NCBI RefSeq assembly: GCF_001428745.1
Contig: NZ_LMIO01000002.1
Span: 186,001 to 250,000, forward strand
Reading direction: 5' to 3'
Length of the DNA: 64,000 nt
From: Leifsonia sp. Root227
Lineage (GTDB): Bacteria > Actinomycetota > Actinomycetes > Actinomycetales > Microbacteriaceae
Shown here piece after piece: positions 49,762 through 58,479 of the stretch. A model generated the notes under the pieces. The model saw only the letters and a list, made by a program, of their open reading frames with translations, was not told where the DNA came from and did not search any database. Numbering within the stretch: the stretch's first letter is position 1; every line of letters begins with the position of its first letter. Both the position numbers and the translations under genes were made by a program.

Positions 49762-50187
49762 TTGCTGAAGAACCTCAGCCCGCTGCTGTCTGGTGCGCTG
49801 TTAAGCGCCCTGGATTCCATGCACGATGGCGACATGCTTACCCTTGTCGGCAGCGGCTATCCAGAAGAAGAAATCGTTTCACCCGTCATCCATCTTGGAG
49901 AAGTGACCACAGAAGCCGCTGCAGACGCGATCCTCAGTGTGTTCCCTCTCGACAACGAAGACCCGTCGCCGATCACGTTCCTCGATCTCGCCGGTGAACC
50001 GTACGATGTCCCAGACGTGGCGTTCGCGGTGAACGGCATCGCATCAGATGCCGAACTCCGTCGCGTGCCCATGACCCGTCTGGAGCTCGGCGAATTCGTC
50101 GAGCTCGCCCGCCATTCCGTTGTGACCGTGCGCGTGGGGTCGGACGCCCCACCATGTGCGTTCCTGCTGCGGAAGGGCGCCTGCTGA
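49762..50187 (+). CDS. RbsD/FucU family protein with altered active site
   Basis: A 141-residue protein whose start MLKNLSPLLSGALLSALDSM matches FucU/RbsD sugar mutarotases. The family His in MGHGD is replaced by the sequence MHDGD, the DAHFP segment reads GSGYP, and the C-terminal YGN motif reads PCAF, so most catalytic residues are missing or moved. The end FLLRKGAC fits the family. It starts with TTG 49762 after AGGAAAGG. Codon use is less GC-biased than in neighbours (a TTA codon, several CTT/GTT), suggesting transfer or weak selection. Function unknown. Confidence 0.7.
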   Translation: MLKNLSPLLSGALLSALDSMHDGDMLTLVGSGYPEEEIVSPVIHLGEVTTEAAADAILSVFPLDNEDPSPITFLDLAGEPYDVPDVAFAVNGIASDAELRRVPMTRLELGEFVELARHSVVTVRVGSDAPPCAFLLRKGAC

Positions 50188-50207
50188 ATCACACGCACAG
50201 CTGAACG

Positions 50208-50241
50208 TGGGCGTGCCGGCGCGATTGCGTCGGCACGCCCC
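50208..50241 (+). terminator. Terminator after the RbsD-like gene
   Basis: GGGCGTGCCG (50209-50218) pairs perfectly with CGGCACGCCC (50231-50240) around a 12-nt loop, 21 bp after the stop. Confidence 0.75.
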
Positions 50242-50313
50242 ACCAGGCCGCACTGCGGCAGGGCGACTCCGGCAGGCGCAGTGGATGCGCATCCCGCGCC
50301 GATCCCGCTGACG

Positions 50314-50319
50314 TAGACT
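50314..50319 (+). promoter_or_regulatory. -10 box before the DUF6804 gene
   Basis: TAGACT, then 8 nt, then GTG 50328; the GTG at 50322 is too close to be a leaderless start. Confidence 0.5.
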
Positions 50320-50327
50320 CGGTGACC

Positions 50328-50669
50328 GTGTCCCGCTACGCCTCCCAGCCCGCGTTCAACCGCGCAGCGCTCGCGCCAGGAATCCTCGGCGCGATCGTCC
50401 TGATCGGCGGCCTCGCCCTGATCGGGGGCGAGTGGTATCTCTACGTGCAGTACGCGGTGAGCATCCTCGCGCTCATCCTCTGCGTGTTCGCCGGGCAGGC
50501 GAAGCAGTGGTGGTGGCTGGCCGGGCTCATCCCTGTCGCCGTCATCTGGAACCCGGTCTGGCCGATCGCGTTCGACGACGTCGTGATCCGGCTGCTGCAC
50601 CTCGCGGGCGCCGTGCTCTTCATCGCCGTCGCCGTCACCGTGAAGATCCCCGTCGATCAACGTCGCTGA
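50328..50669 (+). CDS. Small membrane protein, DUF6804-like
   Basis: A 113-residue protein with four hydrophobic segments. The Trp-rich core AKQWWWLAGLIPVAVIWNPV and PIAFDDVVIRLLHLAGAVLF resemble a family I know as DUF6804 in Microbacteriaceae. GTG 50328 is chosen because of the promoter spacing. It stands alone between the RbsD-like gene and the helicase gene. Function unknown. Confidence 0.72.
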   Translation: MSRYASQPAFNRAALAPGILGAIVLIGGLALIGGEWYLYVQYAVSILALILCVFAGQAKQWWWLAGLIPVAVIWNPVWPIAFDDVVIRLLHLAGAVLFIAVAVTVKIPVDQRR

Positions 50670-50840
50670 TTCCGGCATCCTCGCGTAAACTGGTGTGCGC
50701 GCCGCCGTTTCACTCGCGACGCATCCCGGCGCTCACCGCGGCGGGCAGGACCATTCGGTTCCCTGTCCGATCGCTGCGCCGGCCCTCACGCCACACGGCG
50801 TCCGCTCTTCGTCAGCGCGCGACGCTCCCACTGGAGGACC
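50670..50840 (+). other. 171-bp spacer and leader of the helicase gene
   Basis: TAAACT at 50686-50691 is a possible -10 box, which would give a leader of about 140 nt ending in the GGAGG ribosome site (50832). A frame from GTG 50695 runs 74 codons into the helicase gene but shows no coding features. Confidence 0.4.
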
Positions 50841-52997
50841 ATGTCTCGTTCCGGTCAACGCACCAGCTCGTCGCGCCAGCAGCAGCGACGCAACCGCCAC
50901 GCGAACAACGACGGGCTGATCCCCGTCCTCGCGCGCAAAGTGCGGGAGGTGGAGGCCAAGGCCGCTGACGGCAAGAAGCTCGGACCGACCAATCGCACCA
51001 AGTTCCAGGTCATCGCGTTCCTGATGCGCGAGGAGCGCGCGCGGGCGAAGTCCGACCCTGAGCTGAGCGACGCCGCGCGCGCCGAGCAGCTCAAACGGCT
51101 CGACGGCATCGCGACCATCCTCGCGAAGACCGCCGCGCGCGACACCTCGCTGATCTCTCTGCTGGAGAGCGAGTCGCCGCCGACCGCCACCGCGCAGACC
51201 ATGCGCCGCGACTGGCTGCTCGAGTCCGGTACAGAGCTCACGCCGGACGACCTCATCATCACGGTGGAGCGGCCCGTCGCCAAGCAGGACAGCGTCATCA
51301 CGCCGGAACTCGCCGAGAAGCAGGTCATCCCGCAGTCGGTGCGCGCCAGGCAGCTCTCCAACCCGTTTCTCGCCCCCGACTTCTCGAAGGCGACAGCGGC
51401 GCAGCCCGCCCCGCGGCGCCGCCTCGACTCGTGGGAGCTGCTCGGCCCCCTGTTCAAGTCGTTCGAGTACGGCTCAGGCGGCCAGGCGGCCAGCATGGAC
51501 CTGCCGCCGGCGCCCGCGATCGACAGGTACTCGCCTCCCGGCCTGGAGCTGATGCACCACCAGGCGCGCTTCGTGGAGAGCGTCAGGCTCGGCCACCGCA
51601 GCTTCCTGCTCGCCGACGAGCCCGGCCTCGGCAAGACCGCCCAGTCGGTGCTCGCGGCGTCCGTCGTCGGCGCGTACCCGCTTCTCGCCGTCGTGCCGAA
51701 CGTGGTCAAGATGAACTGGGCGCGCGAGGTCGAGCGTTGGACGCCGCACCGCAGGGCCACCGTCATCCACGGAGACGGCGAGGGGCTGGACGCATTCGCC
51801 GACGTCGTGATCGTCAACTACGAGGTCCTCGACAGGCACCTCGCCTGGCTCAGCACCCTGGGCTTCAAGGGCATGGTCGTCGACGAGGCGCACTTCATCA
51901 AGAACCTGCACTCGCAGCGTTCCAAATACGTTCTCGGGCTCGCCGACGCCATCAAGAAGACCGGCGACCCTCTGCTGCTCGCCCTCACCGGCACGCCGCT
52001 GATCAACGACATCGACGACTTCAAGGCCATCTGGCAGTTCCTCGGCTGGATCGACGGCAACAAGCCGTCGCCGGAACTCATGCAGAAGCTGGAGGAGACC
52101 GAGCTCACCCCGGCCGACTTCGGGTTCTACGCCGCGGCCCGCGAGGCGGTCATCGACATGGGCATCGTCCGCCGTCGCAAGCTCGACGTCGCCTCCGACC
52201 TGCCGAGCCGCCGCGTTGTCGACCTGCCCGTCGAGCTCGACGACGACCTCGGCCGCAGCATCCGTCAGGCGGAGAAGGAGCTGGCGGCGCGCCTCGTCGC
52301 GAAGTTCCGCCGCGCATCCGCCGCTGGTCGCCCCGACTCGTTCGACGGTGACGACGACGCGCATCGCACGCACCTCATCCGCCTCGTCGCCCAGTCGGAG
52401 CTGGAGGAGTCGAAGTCGGCCAAGAGCGGGGACAACGTCTTCACGATGGTCCGCAAGATCGGCCAGGCGAAGGCCGGGCTGGCGTCCGACTACGCCGCGC
52501 AGCTCGCGCGCTCGGTGGGCAAGGTGGTGTTCTTCGCCAAGCACATCGACGTGATGGACGCGGCGGAGGACGCCTTCGCCGCCCGCGACCTGAAGACGAT
52601 CTCGATCCGCGGCGACCAGACCGCCATCGCGCGCCAGCGCGAGATCGACGCGTTCAACAACGATCCCGAGGTGTCTGTCGCGGTGTGCTCGCTGACCGCG
52701 GCGGGCGTCGGGCTCAACCTGCAGGCCGCATCCAACGTGGTGCTGGCCGAGCTGTCCTGGACGGCGGCGGAGCAGACGCAGGCAATCGACCGCGTGCACC
52801 GCATCGGTCAGGAGGAGCCGGTCACCGCGTGGCGCATCATCGCTGCGCAGACCATCGACTCGAAGATCGCGGAGCTCATCGACGCCAAGCAGGGCCTCGC
52901 CGCCCGTGCTCTCGACGGTTCGGACGTCGAGATCGGCTCCGCGGACTCCGTGCAGCTCGACGCCCTCATCCACCTGCTGGAGGATGCGCTCGGCTAG
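50841..52997 (+). CDS. SNF2-type DEAD/DEAH box helicase
   Basis: A 718-residue DNA translocase-like ATPase. The first ~230 residues are a basic, helical N-terminal region not recognised as a known domain. Helicase motif I is ADEPGLGKTAQS (about residue 259), motif II VVDEAHFIKN (about 347), motif III ALTGTPLIND, and motif VI QAIDRVHRIGQEEPV (about 648). The acidic/charged insert near 500-520 separates the two RecA-like domains. It is a stand-alone helicase without methylase or nuclease neighbours. A role in DNA repair or chromosome remodelling is inferred only from the fold. Confidence 0.87.
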   Translation: MSRSGQRTSSSRQQQRRNRHANNDGLIPVLARKVREVEAKAADGKKLGPTNRTKFQVIAFLMREERARAKSDPELSDAARAEQLKRLDGIATILAKTAARDTSLISLLESESPPTATAQTMRRDWLLESGTELTPDDLIITVERPVAKQDSVITPELAEKQVIPQSVRARQLSNPFLAPDFSKATAAQPAPRRRLDSWELLGPLFKSFEYGSGGQAASMDLPPAPAIDRYSPPGLELMHHQARFVESVRLGHRSFLLADEPGLGKTAQSVLAASVVGAYPLLAVVPNVVKMNWAREVERWTPHRRATVIHGDGEGLDAFADVVIVNYEVLDRHLAWLSTLGFKGMVVDEAHFIKNLHSQRSKYVLGLADAIKKTGDPLLLALTGTPLINDIDDFKAIWQFLGWIDGNKPSPELMQKLEETELTPADFGFYAAAREAVIDMGIVRRRKLDVASDLPSRRVVDLPVELDDDLGRSIRQAEKELAARLVAKFRRASAAGRPDSFDGDDDAHRTHLIRLVAQSELEESKSAKSGDNVFTMVRKIGQAKAGLASDYAAQLARSVGKVVFFAKHIDVMDAAEDAFAARDLKTISIRGDQTAIARQREIDAFNNDPEVSVAVCSLTAAGVGLNLQAASNVVLAELSWTAAEQTQAIDRVHRIGQEEPVTAWRIIAAQTIDSKIAELIDAKQGLAARALDGSDVEIGSADSVQLDALIHLLEDALG

Positions 52998-53012
52998 CGT
53001 GCGAATCGTGCG

Positions 53013-53207
53013 TCAGGCGATGTCGGCGTCGTCCGGGTCGAGCGGCACAGGGCGGTCGTCGTCGGGAACCAGCTCGTCGTCATCGTCGTCGGCGACGGGG
53101 AGGTCGTCTTCGTCGCGGACGTTCGGCGCAGGCTCGTAGTCGCCTTCCTGCTCCTCGCGGAAAGCGTCGAGGTCGTCGTCGCCGGGGCGCGTGTCGCTCT
53201 CGCTCAT
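53013..53207 (-). CDS. Small highly acidic protein
   Basis: A 64-residue protein, mostly Asp, Glu and Pro (for example DLPVADDDDDELVPDDD). ATG 53207 lies 6 nt after TACCCT, the leaderless pattern seen across the window, which supports it as a real gene despite low complexity. No domain. It is convergent with the helicase gene, 15 bp apart. Confidence 0.6.
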   Translation of the reverse strand: MSESDTRPGDDDLDAFREEQEGDYEPAPNVRDEDDLPVADDDDDELVPDDDRPVPLDPDDADIA

Positions 53208-53213
53208 GCACCG

Positions 53214-53219
53214 AGGGTA
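53214..53219 (-). promoter_or_regulatory. -10 box, leaderless start of the acidic protein gene
   Basis: TACCCT on the minus strand, 6 nt before ATG 53207. Confidence 0.55.
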
Positions 53220-53267
53220 CCTCTCGCGCCGCCGGTGGTCGAGGGCAGATCGACGGGCGCCGCGCGT

Positions 53268-53660
53268 TCAGTCGAGCTCGAAGACGAAGGACGGCCCCCG
53301 CTCGTCGTGCAGGATGCGCGCGCTCCCCGCGAACCCGGAGAAGTCGCCCGTCCCTGTGCCAGGCACGATGTAGCCGAACGCCGAAGGATCGCCAGGGTGC
53401 TGCAGCGCGCCGTGGTGCACCGTGAACGACCCTGTGCGCCCGTCCGGCAGCGTTCCTGTCACCCGCTCGGCGGCGAGGTAGCCTCGGCTCTCCTCCGTGC
53501 CGGACGACACGAAGTGCGCCACCGACTCGCCGACCAGGCCATCCGTGTACGTCTTGCGCATGGTGATGCCGCCGACCCAGTCTCCGTCGATGCCTGGCAG
53601 GTCGGCCGGGTCCCATCCTGTGACGTCGAATCGGGCGGTGATCGTCTCGCGTTCGCTCAT
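53268..53660 (-). CDS. DUF3224 family protein
   Basis: A 130-residue beta-rich protein of the DUF3224 family. The internal segments ITMRKTYTDGLVGESVAHFV, YLAAERVTGTLPDGRTGSFT and VHHGALQHPGDPSAFGYIVP are the conserved blocks. ATG 53660 has TATCGT 6 nt upstream; the longer frame runs antisense through the CYTH gene. No function has been established for the family; the fold is related to lipocalin-like barrels. Confidence 0.83.
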   Translation of the reverse strand: MSERETITARFDVTGWDPADLPGIDGDWVGGITMRKTYTDGLVGESVAHFVSSGTEESRGYLAAERVTGTLPDGRTGSFTVHHGALQHPGDPSAFGYIVPGTGTGDFSGFAGSARILHDERGPSFVFELD

Positions 53661-53666
53661 CTCTTC

Positions 53667-53672
53667 ACGATA
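53667..53672 (-). promoter_or_regulatory. -10 box, leaderless start of the DUF3224 gene
   Basis: TATCGT on the minus strand, 6 nt before ATG 53660. Confidence 0.55.
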
Positions 53673-53735
53673 GACAGCGCTGCCGTCCTGGTCTGGAAAT
53701 TTCGCGACAGAGCGAAACTGCACTAGACAGGGGGA

Positions 53736-54365
53736 ATGCCCCAGCACTCTCAGGTGGAAATCGAACGGAAGTACGACGTCGACGAGAACACGGAGCCCCC
53801 GTTCCTGGTCGGCGTCGGCGCCGTGGCGACGGGGTCGAAGCCGGAGACGGCCGAACTCGTCGCCACGTACTTCGACACGGCCGACCTCGCTCTCGCGCAC
53901 GCGAAGGTCGCCGTGCGCGTCCGCCGTGGAGGCGCAGACGAGGGCTGGCACGTCAAGCTGCCTGCGGAAGAGGGCCGCACGGAGCTGCACTGGGCGCTGA
54001 CCGACGGCGACGATGTGCCGGCCGAGCTGATCGCATCCATCGGCCAGGTGGCTCCGGATGCACGGGTCGGCGACGCCCGGCTCGTCCCGATCGCGCGGGT
54101 GACCAACACCCGCACGACGGTGGTGCTGCAGGACGCGGCCGGGTTCGACCTCGCGGAATTCTGCGACGACCACGTGACAAGCGAGAACCTGCGCACCGGC
54201 GGAACGCAGACCTGGCGGGAGTGGGAGGTGGAGCTGCTGAGCGGCGCCCCCGACACGCGCTCCGGCCGCACGGCGCTGCTCGACGAGATCGAGGAGCGGG
54301 TGCTCGCGGCTGGCGCCGTGGTGTCGGCCAGCTCGTCCAAGCTGCAGCGCACCCTCGGGCTCTAG
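53736..54365 (+). CDS. CYTH domain protein (triphosphate tunnel metalloenzyme)
   Basis: A 209-residue CYTH protein. The defining ExExK motif is VEIERKYDV near residue 8; further tunnel residues are in ATYFDTADLALAHAKVAVRVR, WHVKLP and WREWEVELL. It likely hydrolyses an inorganic or nucleoside triphosphate. No CHAD domain is attached. ATG 53736 is preceded by GGGGGA. It is divergent from the DUF3224 gene. Confidence 0.88.
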   Translation: MPQHSQVEIERKYDVDENTEPPFLVGVGAVATGSKPETAELVATYFDTADLALAHAKVAVRVRRGGADEGWHVKLPAEEGRTELHWALTDGDDVPAELIASIGQVAPDARVGDARLVPIARVTNTRTTVVLQDAAGFDLAEFCDDHVTSENLRTGGTQTWREWEVELLSGAPDTRSGRTALLDEIEERVLAAGAVVSASSSKLQRTLGL

Positions 54366-54486
54366 CCGCCCGCGCGCGTTGCGCACCGCTCGCACACGCC
54401 GATGCTGCCGTGCCGGGCGTTTTTGTGCTGACGACCGGCGTCAGGCATGATTCACAGGTAGCGAATATCACCCAGGGAGCAGCATT

Positions 54487-55515
54487 TTGAAGATCGGCAT
54501 CCTCACCAGTGGCGGCGACTGTCCAGGACTGAACGCGGTCATCCGCGGCGCCGTCCTGAAAGGCGACCGCGCCCAGGGCACGGAGTTCGCCGGATTCCGC
54601 TACGGCTGGCGCGGCGTCGTCAACGGCGACATCATGCCGCTCGACCGCCACAGCGTGCGCGGACTCTCCCGTCAGGGCGGCACGATCCTCGGTTCCAGCC
54701 GCACCAATCCGTTCGAGGGCGACAACGGCGGCCCGGAGAACATCCAGCGCATGATGGACGAGAACGGCATCGACGCGATCATCGCCATCGGAGGCGAGGG
54801 CACGCTCACCGCGGCCCGCCGCCTGACCGACGCCGGACTCAAGATCGTCGGCGTTCCGAAGACCATCGACAACGACCTCGCCGCCACCGACTACTCGTTC
54901 GGTTTCGACACCGCCGTCGAGATCGCCACGGAGGCCATCGACCGCCTCCGCACCACGGCCGAATCGCACCAGCGCTGCATGGTGGTCGAGGTCATGGGCC
55001 GCCACGTCGGCTGGATCGCGCTGCACTCCGGCATGGCAGGGGGAGCGCACGCCATCCTCATCCCCGAGCAGCCGCAGTCGATCGAGCAGATCGTGGAGTG
55101 GGTCGAGTCGGTCCGCGACCGCGGAAGGGCGCCGGTCATCGTCGTCTCCGAGGGCTTCCACCTCGACACGATGGAGGAGGCGCACTCCCACAAGGGTTTG
55201 GATGCGTTCAACCGTCCGCGCCTCGGCGGAATCGGCGAGATGCTCGCCCCCATGATCGAGGAGCGCACCGGCATCGAGTCGCGAGCGACGGTGCTCGGCC
55301 ACATGCAGCGCGGCGGCGTGCCGAGCGCGTACGACAGGGTGCTCGCCACGCGCCTCGGCATGGCGGCGGTCGACGCCGTCTACGAGGGACGCTGGGGCTC
55401 GATGGTGTCGCTGCGCGGCACGGACGTCGTCAACGTGTCGATCGCGGACGCCACGGGCGGTCTCAAGACGGTTCCGCAGGCGCGCTACGACGAGGCGGCG
55501 CTGCTCTTCGGCTGA
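54487..55515 (+). CDS. pfkA: 6-phosphofructokinase
   Basis: A 342-residue phosphofructokinase of the actinobacterial type. TSGGDCPGLNAVIRGAV is at residues 7-23, IGGEGTLTAARR near 99, and the substrate loop VPKTIDNDLAATDYSFGFDT near 122. The Gly after Glu in GGEGT matches ATP-dependent rather than pyrophosphate-dependent enzymes. Start is TTG 54487 after AGGGAG. It commits fructose 6-phosphate to glycolysis. Confidence 0.93.
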   Translation: MKIGILTSGGDCPGLNAVIRGAVLKGDRAQGTEFAGFRYGWRGVVNGDIMPLDRHSVRGLSRQGGTILGSSRTNPFEGDNGGPENIQRMMDENGIDAIIAIGGEGTLTAARRLTDAGLKIVGVPKTIDNDLAATDYSFGFDTAVEIATEAIDRLRTTAESHQRCMVVEVMGRHVGWIALHSGMAGGAHAILIPEQPQSIEQIVEWVESVRDRGRAPVIVVSEGFHLDTMEEAHSHKGLDAFNRPRLGGIGEMLAPMIEERTGIESRATVLGHMQRGGVPSAYDRVLATRLGMAAVDAVYEGRWGSMVSLRGTDVVNVSIADATGGLKTVPQARYDEAALLFG

Positions 55516-55585
55516 GTTCGGGGCGCACCCCTGGCGGTCGCGGCAGCCGGAACTAGACTCCTCGTCACAGACGTAAGGAGTTCGT

Positions 55586-56509
55586 GTGCCCAGGTCCGTT
55601 CGATTCGACGAGTTCGGTTCCCGCGAAGTGCTCCACCTGGTCGAGACGGCGCGGCCGTGGCCGGGCGCTGGACAGCTCGTCGTGCGGGTGATGGCAGCCG
55701 GCCTCAACGCCATCGACGCCAAGGCGTTCCGGGATGAGCGGGTGGCGGCGCGCTTCGGCGTCACCGCGCCGAGCGGGCTCGGCCAGGACTTCGCCGGTTT
55801 CGTCGAAGAGGTGGGAGACGGCGTCACCGGCTTCACGGTCGGAGAGGCGGTGTTCGGGAGCGTGCCGTTCGCGACGTTCGCCGACTTCGTGGTGGTCCAC
55901 GCCGACGGCGCCGTGCTGCACAAGCCGGACCCGCTCACCTTCGAGGTGGCCGGGTCGCTGGCGACGGTGGGCCGGACGGCGATGGCGACCACCGCATCCC
56001 TCAGGTTGCGCGAGCACGACACCGTGCTCGTGAGCGCGGTCGCAGGAGGAGTCGGCGTGCTGGCCGCCCAGCTCGCCGTGCGCGCCGGCGCGACGGTGAT
56101 CGGGACGGCGAGCGAGGTGCACCACGACTACCTCGAGGGGCTGGGCGTCGTGCCGGTGACATACGGCGACGGCCTGGCCGACCGCATCAGGGACGTGCTG
56201 GACGGCGACAGGATCACCGCCGTGCTCGACAATCACGGTGCGGAGACGATCGAGGCGGCCCTGGAGCTCGGCGTGCCCGTCGACCGCATCAACACGATCG
56301 CCGCGTTCGGTCCCGCCGCCCACGGTGCGCGAACGGTCGGCGGCTCGGCGGCGGGGAACGCCGAGCTCGCAGAGATCGCGGCCATGCTCGCCGAGGACGA
56401 ATGCCTGCTGCCGATCGACTCGATCTTCCCGATCGAGCGCGTCGCCGAGGCGTTCGCCAGGCTCGAGGCAGGGCACGTGCGCGGGAAGATCGTGCTGGTC
56501 ACCGACTGA
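55586..56509 (+). CDS. Zinc-independent quinone oxidoreductase / MDR family protein
   Basis: A 307-residue NADP(H)-dependent oxidoreductase. It has the N-terminal GroES-like part (PWPGAGQLVVRVMAAGLNAI, APSGLGQDFAGFVEEVGDGV) and the Rossmann motif VSAVAGGVGVLAAQLAVRAG (about residue 151). No Cys ligands for zinc are present. GTG 55586 follows AAGGAG. It may reduce quinones or other reactive carbonyls. Confidence 0.88.
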   Translation: MPRSVRFDEFGSREVLHLVETARPWPGAGQLVVRVMAAGLNAIDAKAFRDERVAARFGVTAPSGLGQDFAGFVEEVGDGVTGFTVGEAVFGSVPFATFADFVVVHADGAVLHKPDPLTFEVAGSLATVGRTAMATTASLRLREHDTVLVSAVAGGVGVLAAQLAVRAGATVIGTASEVHHDYLEGLGVVPVTYGDGLADRIRDVLDGDRITAVLDNHGAETIEAALELGVPVDRINTIAAFGPAAHGARTVGGSAAGNAELAEIAAMLAEDECLLPIDSIFPIERVAEAFARLEAGHVRGKIVLVTD

Positions 56510-56576
56510 CGGCCGATGTGGGCCGCACCCGGTGGATGCGCTCGCCAGCACCCTGGGAATCGCGGGGAAGGACGCC

Positions 56577-56582
56577 TAGACT
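56577..56582 (+). promoter_or_regulatory. -10 box before a leaderless 11-codon uORF
   Basis: TAGACT, then 7 nt, then ATG 56590. Confidence 0.55.
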
Positions 56583-56589
56583 CGCGGAC

Positions 56590-56625
56590 ATGGTCTTCCC
56601 GCTGAGCGTCAGGAGCATCCGATGA
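56590..56625 (+). CDS. Putative leaderless leader peptide (uORF)
   Basis: An 11-codon frame, MVFPLSVRSIR, begins 7 nt after a TAGACT box and ends in TGA that overlaps the ATG (56622) of the next gene. It has the same promoter spacing as about 25 other genes here. Translation of the next gene may depend on it. Coding status is inferred from signals, not from composition. Confidence 0.45.
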   Translation: MVFPLSVRSIR

Positions 56626-57029
56626 TCGCCGACGACACCGCACGCCTTCTCCGTGCAGCAGGGCTCCGCTGGCGGCCCCAGTCAGGGGACACCTTCGCGA
56701 TCGACCGCGAGGAGCTGGCAGGCGACCGGTTCACCGTGAGCGACATGACCATCGAACCGCACGAGTTTGACACCGGCACCATACTCGGCTTCAACGGCAC
56801 CACCGAGTGGGCGCTCGACTCGCTGGCCGTGGAGGACGCGCTCTGGATCCCGCGCGAGGACCAGCTGCGCGAGCTGCTCGGCGGCGCCTTCCGGCATCTC
56901 GCGCGCACCGACGACGGCTACCGGGTGACCATCCTGCTCGGCGGAGACGAGCGGCAGTTCGAGGACGAGGATGCGGCCACGGCGTACGCGCAGGCGCTGC
57001 TGTCGTTGATCGGCGCGTCGGTCTCCTAG
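56622..57029 (+). CDS. Hypothetical protein
   Basis: A 135-residue protein with no recognised domain. It is acidic, with a pattern of alternating beta and helical segments (FTVSDMTIEPHEFDTGTILG, WALDSLAVEDALWIPREDQL, YRVTILLGGDERQFEDED). ATG 56622 has AGGAG 8 nt upstream inside the overlapping uORF, so translational coupling is likely. Similar proteins are conserved in Microbacteriaceae as far as I recall, sometimes mislabelled as pilus proteins. Confidence 0.7.
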   Translation: MIADDTARLLRAAGLRWRPQSGDTFAIDREELAGDRFTVSDMTIEPHEFDTGTILGFNGTTEWALDSLAVEDALWIPREDQLRELLGGAFRHLARTDDGYRVTILLGGDERQFEDEDAATAYAQALLSLIGASVS

Positions 57030-57076
57030 CGAGGCCAGCGCGCGGCTCAGGGCGGCTGGCGCGGCTCAGACGCGGC

Positions 57077-58355
57077 TCAGGCGAAGATCGACGCGTCCAG
57101 CTCCGCCACGCTGCGCACCCCGGCGAGCCCCAGCGTGTTGTCGAGCTCCGCGATCGTATTCCTCAGCAGCTCGCGCACTCCGGCCTCTCCCGCGATGGCG
57201 AGAGCGTACACGTACGGCCGCCCGATGGCGACGGCGCGGGCGCCGAGCGCGAGCGCGACCACGGCGTCGGCTCCGCTGCGCACGCCGCTGTCGAACAGCA
57301 CGGGGATGCGGCCGGCCACCGCCTCGACGACACGGGGGAGCGCATCCAGAGCCGGCTGCTCGTTGTCGAGCTGACGTCCGCCGTGCGTCGACACCTGCAC
57401 GGCGTCCATGCCTGCGTCGACGGCGCGGGAGGCGTCATCGGGATGCAGGATGCCCTTGAGCACGATCGGCAGGGTCGTGCGCTCGCGCAGGAACGCCAGG
57501 TCGGCCCAGGTCAGGGCCGGGTTCGCGAAGACCTCAAGGAACGTCTCGATGGCGGCGAGCGGCTCGGGCGAGCGCAGATTGTCGCGCAGCCGGCCGGGGT
57601 GGTGCCGCAGGATGCTCGCGAACGAGGCGACGGTGGCGGGAGTCAGCGGCGTGCGCGCGCGTGGACCGCTCGCGGCGATGCGCTCGCGCACCAGGCGTCG
57701 GAACACCGGATCGCTCGTGTATTGCGCGATGCCCCTGCCGCGGCTGAACGGCAGGTAGCCGAGGTCGAGGTCCCGCGGCCGCCAGCCGAGAACGTGGGTG
57801 TCCAGCGTGACCACGATCGCCTCGCAGCCGGACGCCTCCGCCCGGGAGACCAGGCTCTCGACCAGCTCGTCCGACGAGCTCCAGTAGAGCTGGAACCAGC
57901 GGCTCGCGCCGGGGGACACCGCGTCCATCGCGGAGGCGACCTGCTCCATCGGCGTCGATGCCTGGTTGGAGAGCACGGCGGGGGATGCCGAGCGCTGCTG
58001 CGGCTCGTGCTGCTCCCGCGTCCGCCGATGGATGCGCGAGATCGAGCACTCCGATCGGCGCGAGCAGCAGCGGGGTCGGCCTCTGCGTGCCGAACAGCTC
58101 GATGCCGAGGTCGCGCGACGAGACGTCGCGGAGCACGCGCGGCACGATCCGGTGATCGCCGAACGCCGCGGTGTCCGCCAGGTCGGTGCGCTCCAGCCCA
58201 GCAGAGCCCGCGACGTACGCGAACGCCGCCCTGGACATGCGGCGCTCCGCCGCCCGCTCGAGCGCGGGGAAACCGACAGCGATGCGCGGGGTGCGGCCGG
58301 AGACGCCCGCCCGGTAGATGGCGGACTGGGCATCGCGGCCGACGCTGGATGGCAT
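57077..58355 (-). pseudogene. FMN-dependent alpha-hydroxy-acid dehydrogenase (lactate 2-monooxygenase-like), frameshifted
   Basis: Two frames together give a ~425-residue enzyme of the lactate oxidase/monooxygenase family. The first part runs from ATG 58355 (SAIYRAGVSGRTPRIAVGFP) to RAAAALGIP. The second continues with AVLSNQASTPMEQVA and includes VTLDTHVLGWRPRDLDLGYL, LKGILHPDDA, the active-site HGGRQLDNEQ and DSGVRSGADAV. They are joined by one extra base in a run of five C (minus strand; 57980-57984). It could be a real inactivation or a sequencing error. All catalytic motifs that I can see are otherwise intact. Confidence 0.85.
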
Positions 58356-58479
58356 GGCAACATTCTGCACCGTGGCCGAGAGTCGGCGGGGCCGAGAGCA
58401 GTCGTGGCGGAGAGTCGGCGAGGCGGCGGGTCGGCTGGTCGGCGTGCCGTCAGCGGCCGGTCTGTGCTGCCCGCGCGGT

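Noticed and set aside
50695-50919. 74-codon frame in the helicase leader
   Set aside because: Runs into the helicase gene, has no ribosome site and no coding character.
57030-57076. Three GCGGCTCAG copies between the hypothetical gene and the FMN dehydrogenase pseudogene
   Set aside because: Short direct repeats in a small spacer; too little to call an element.
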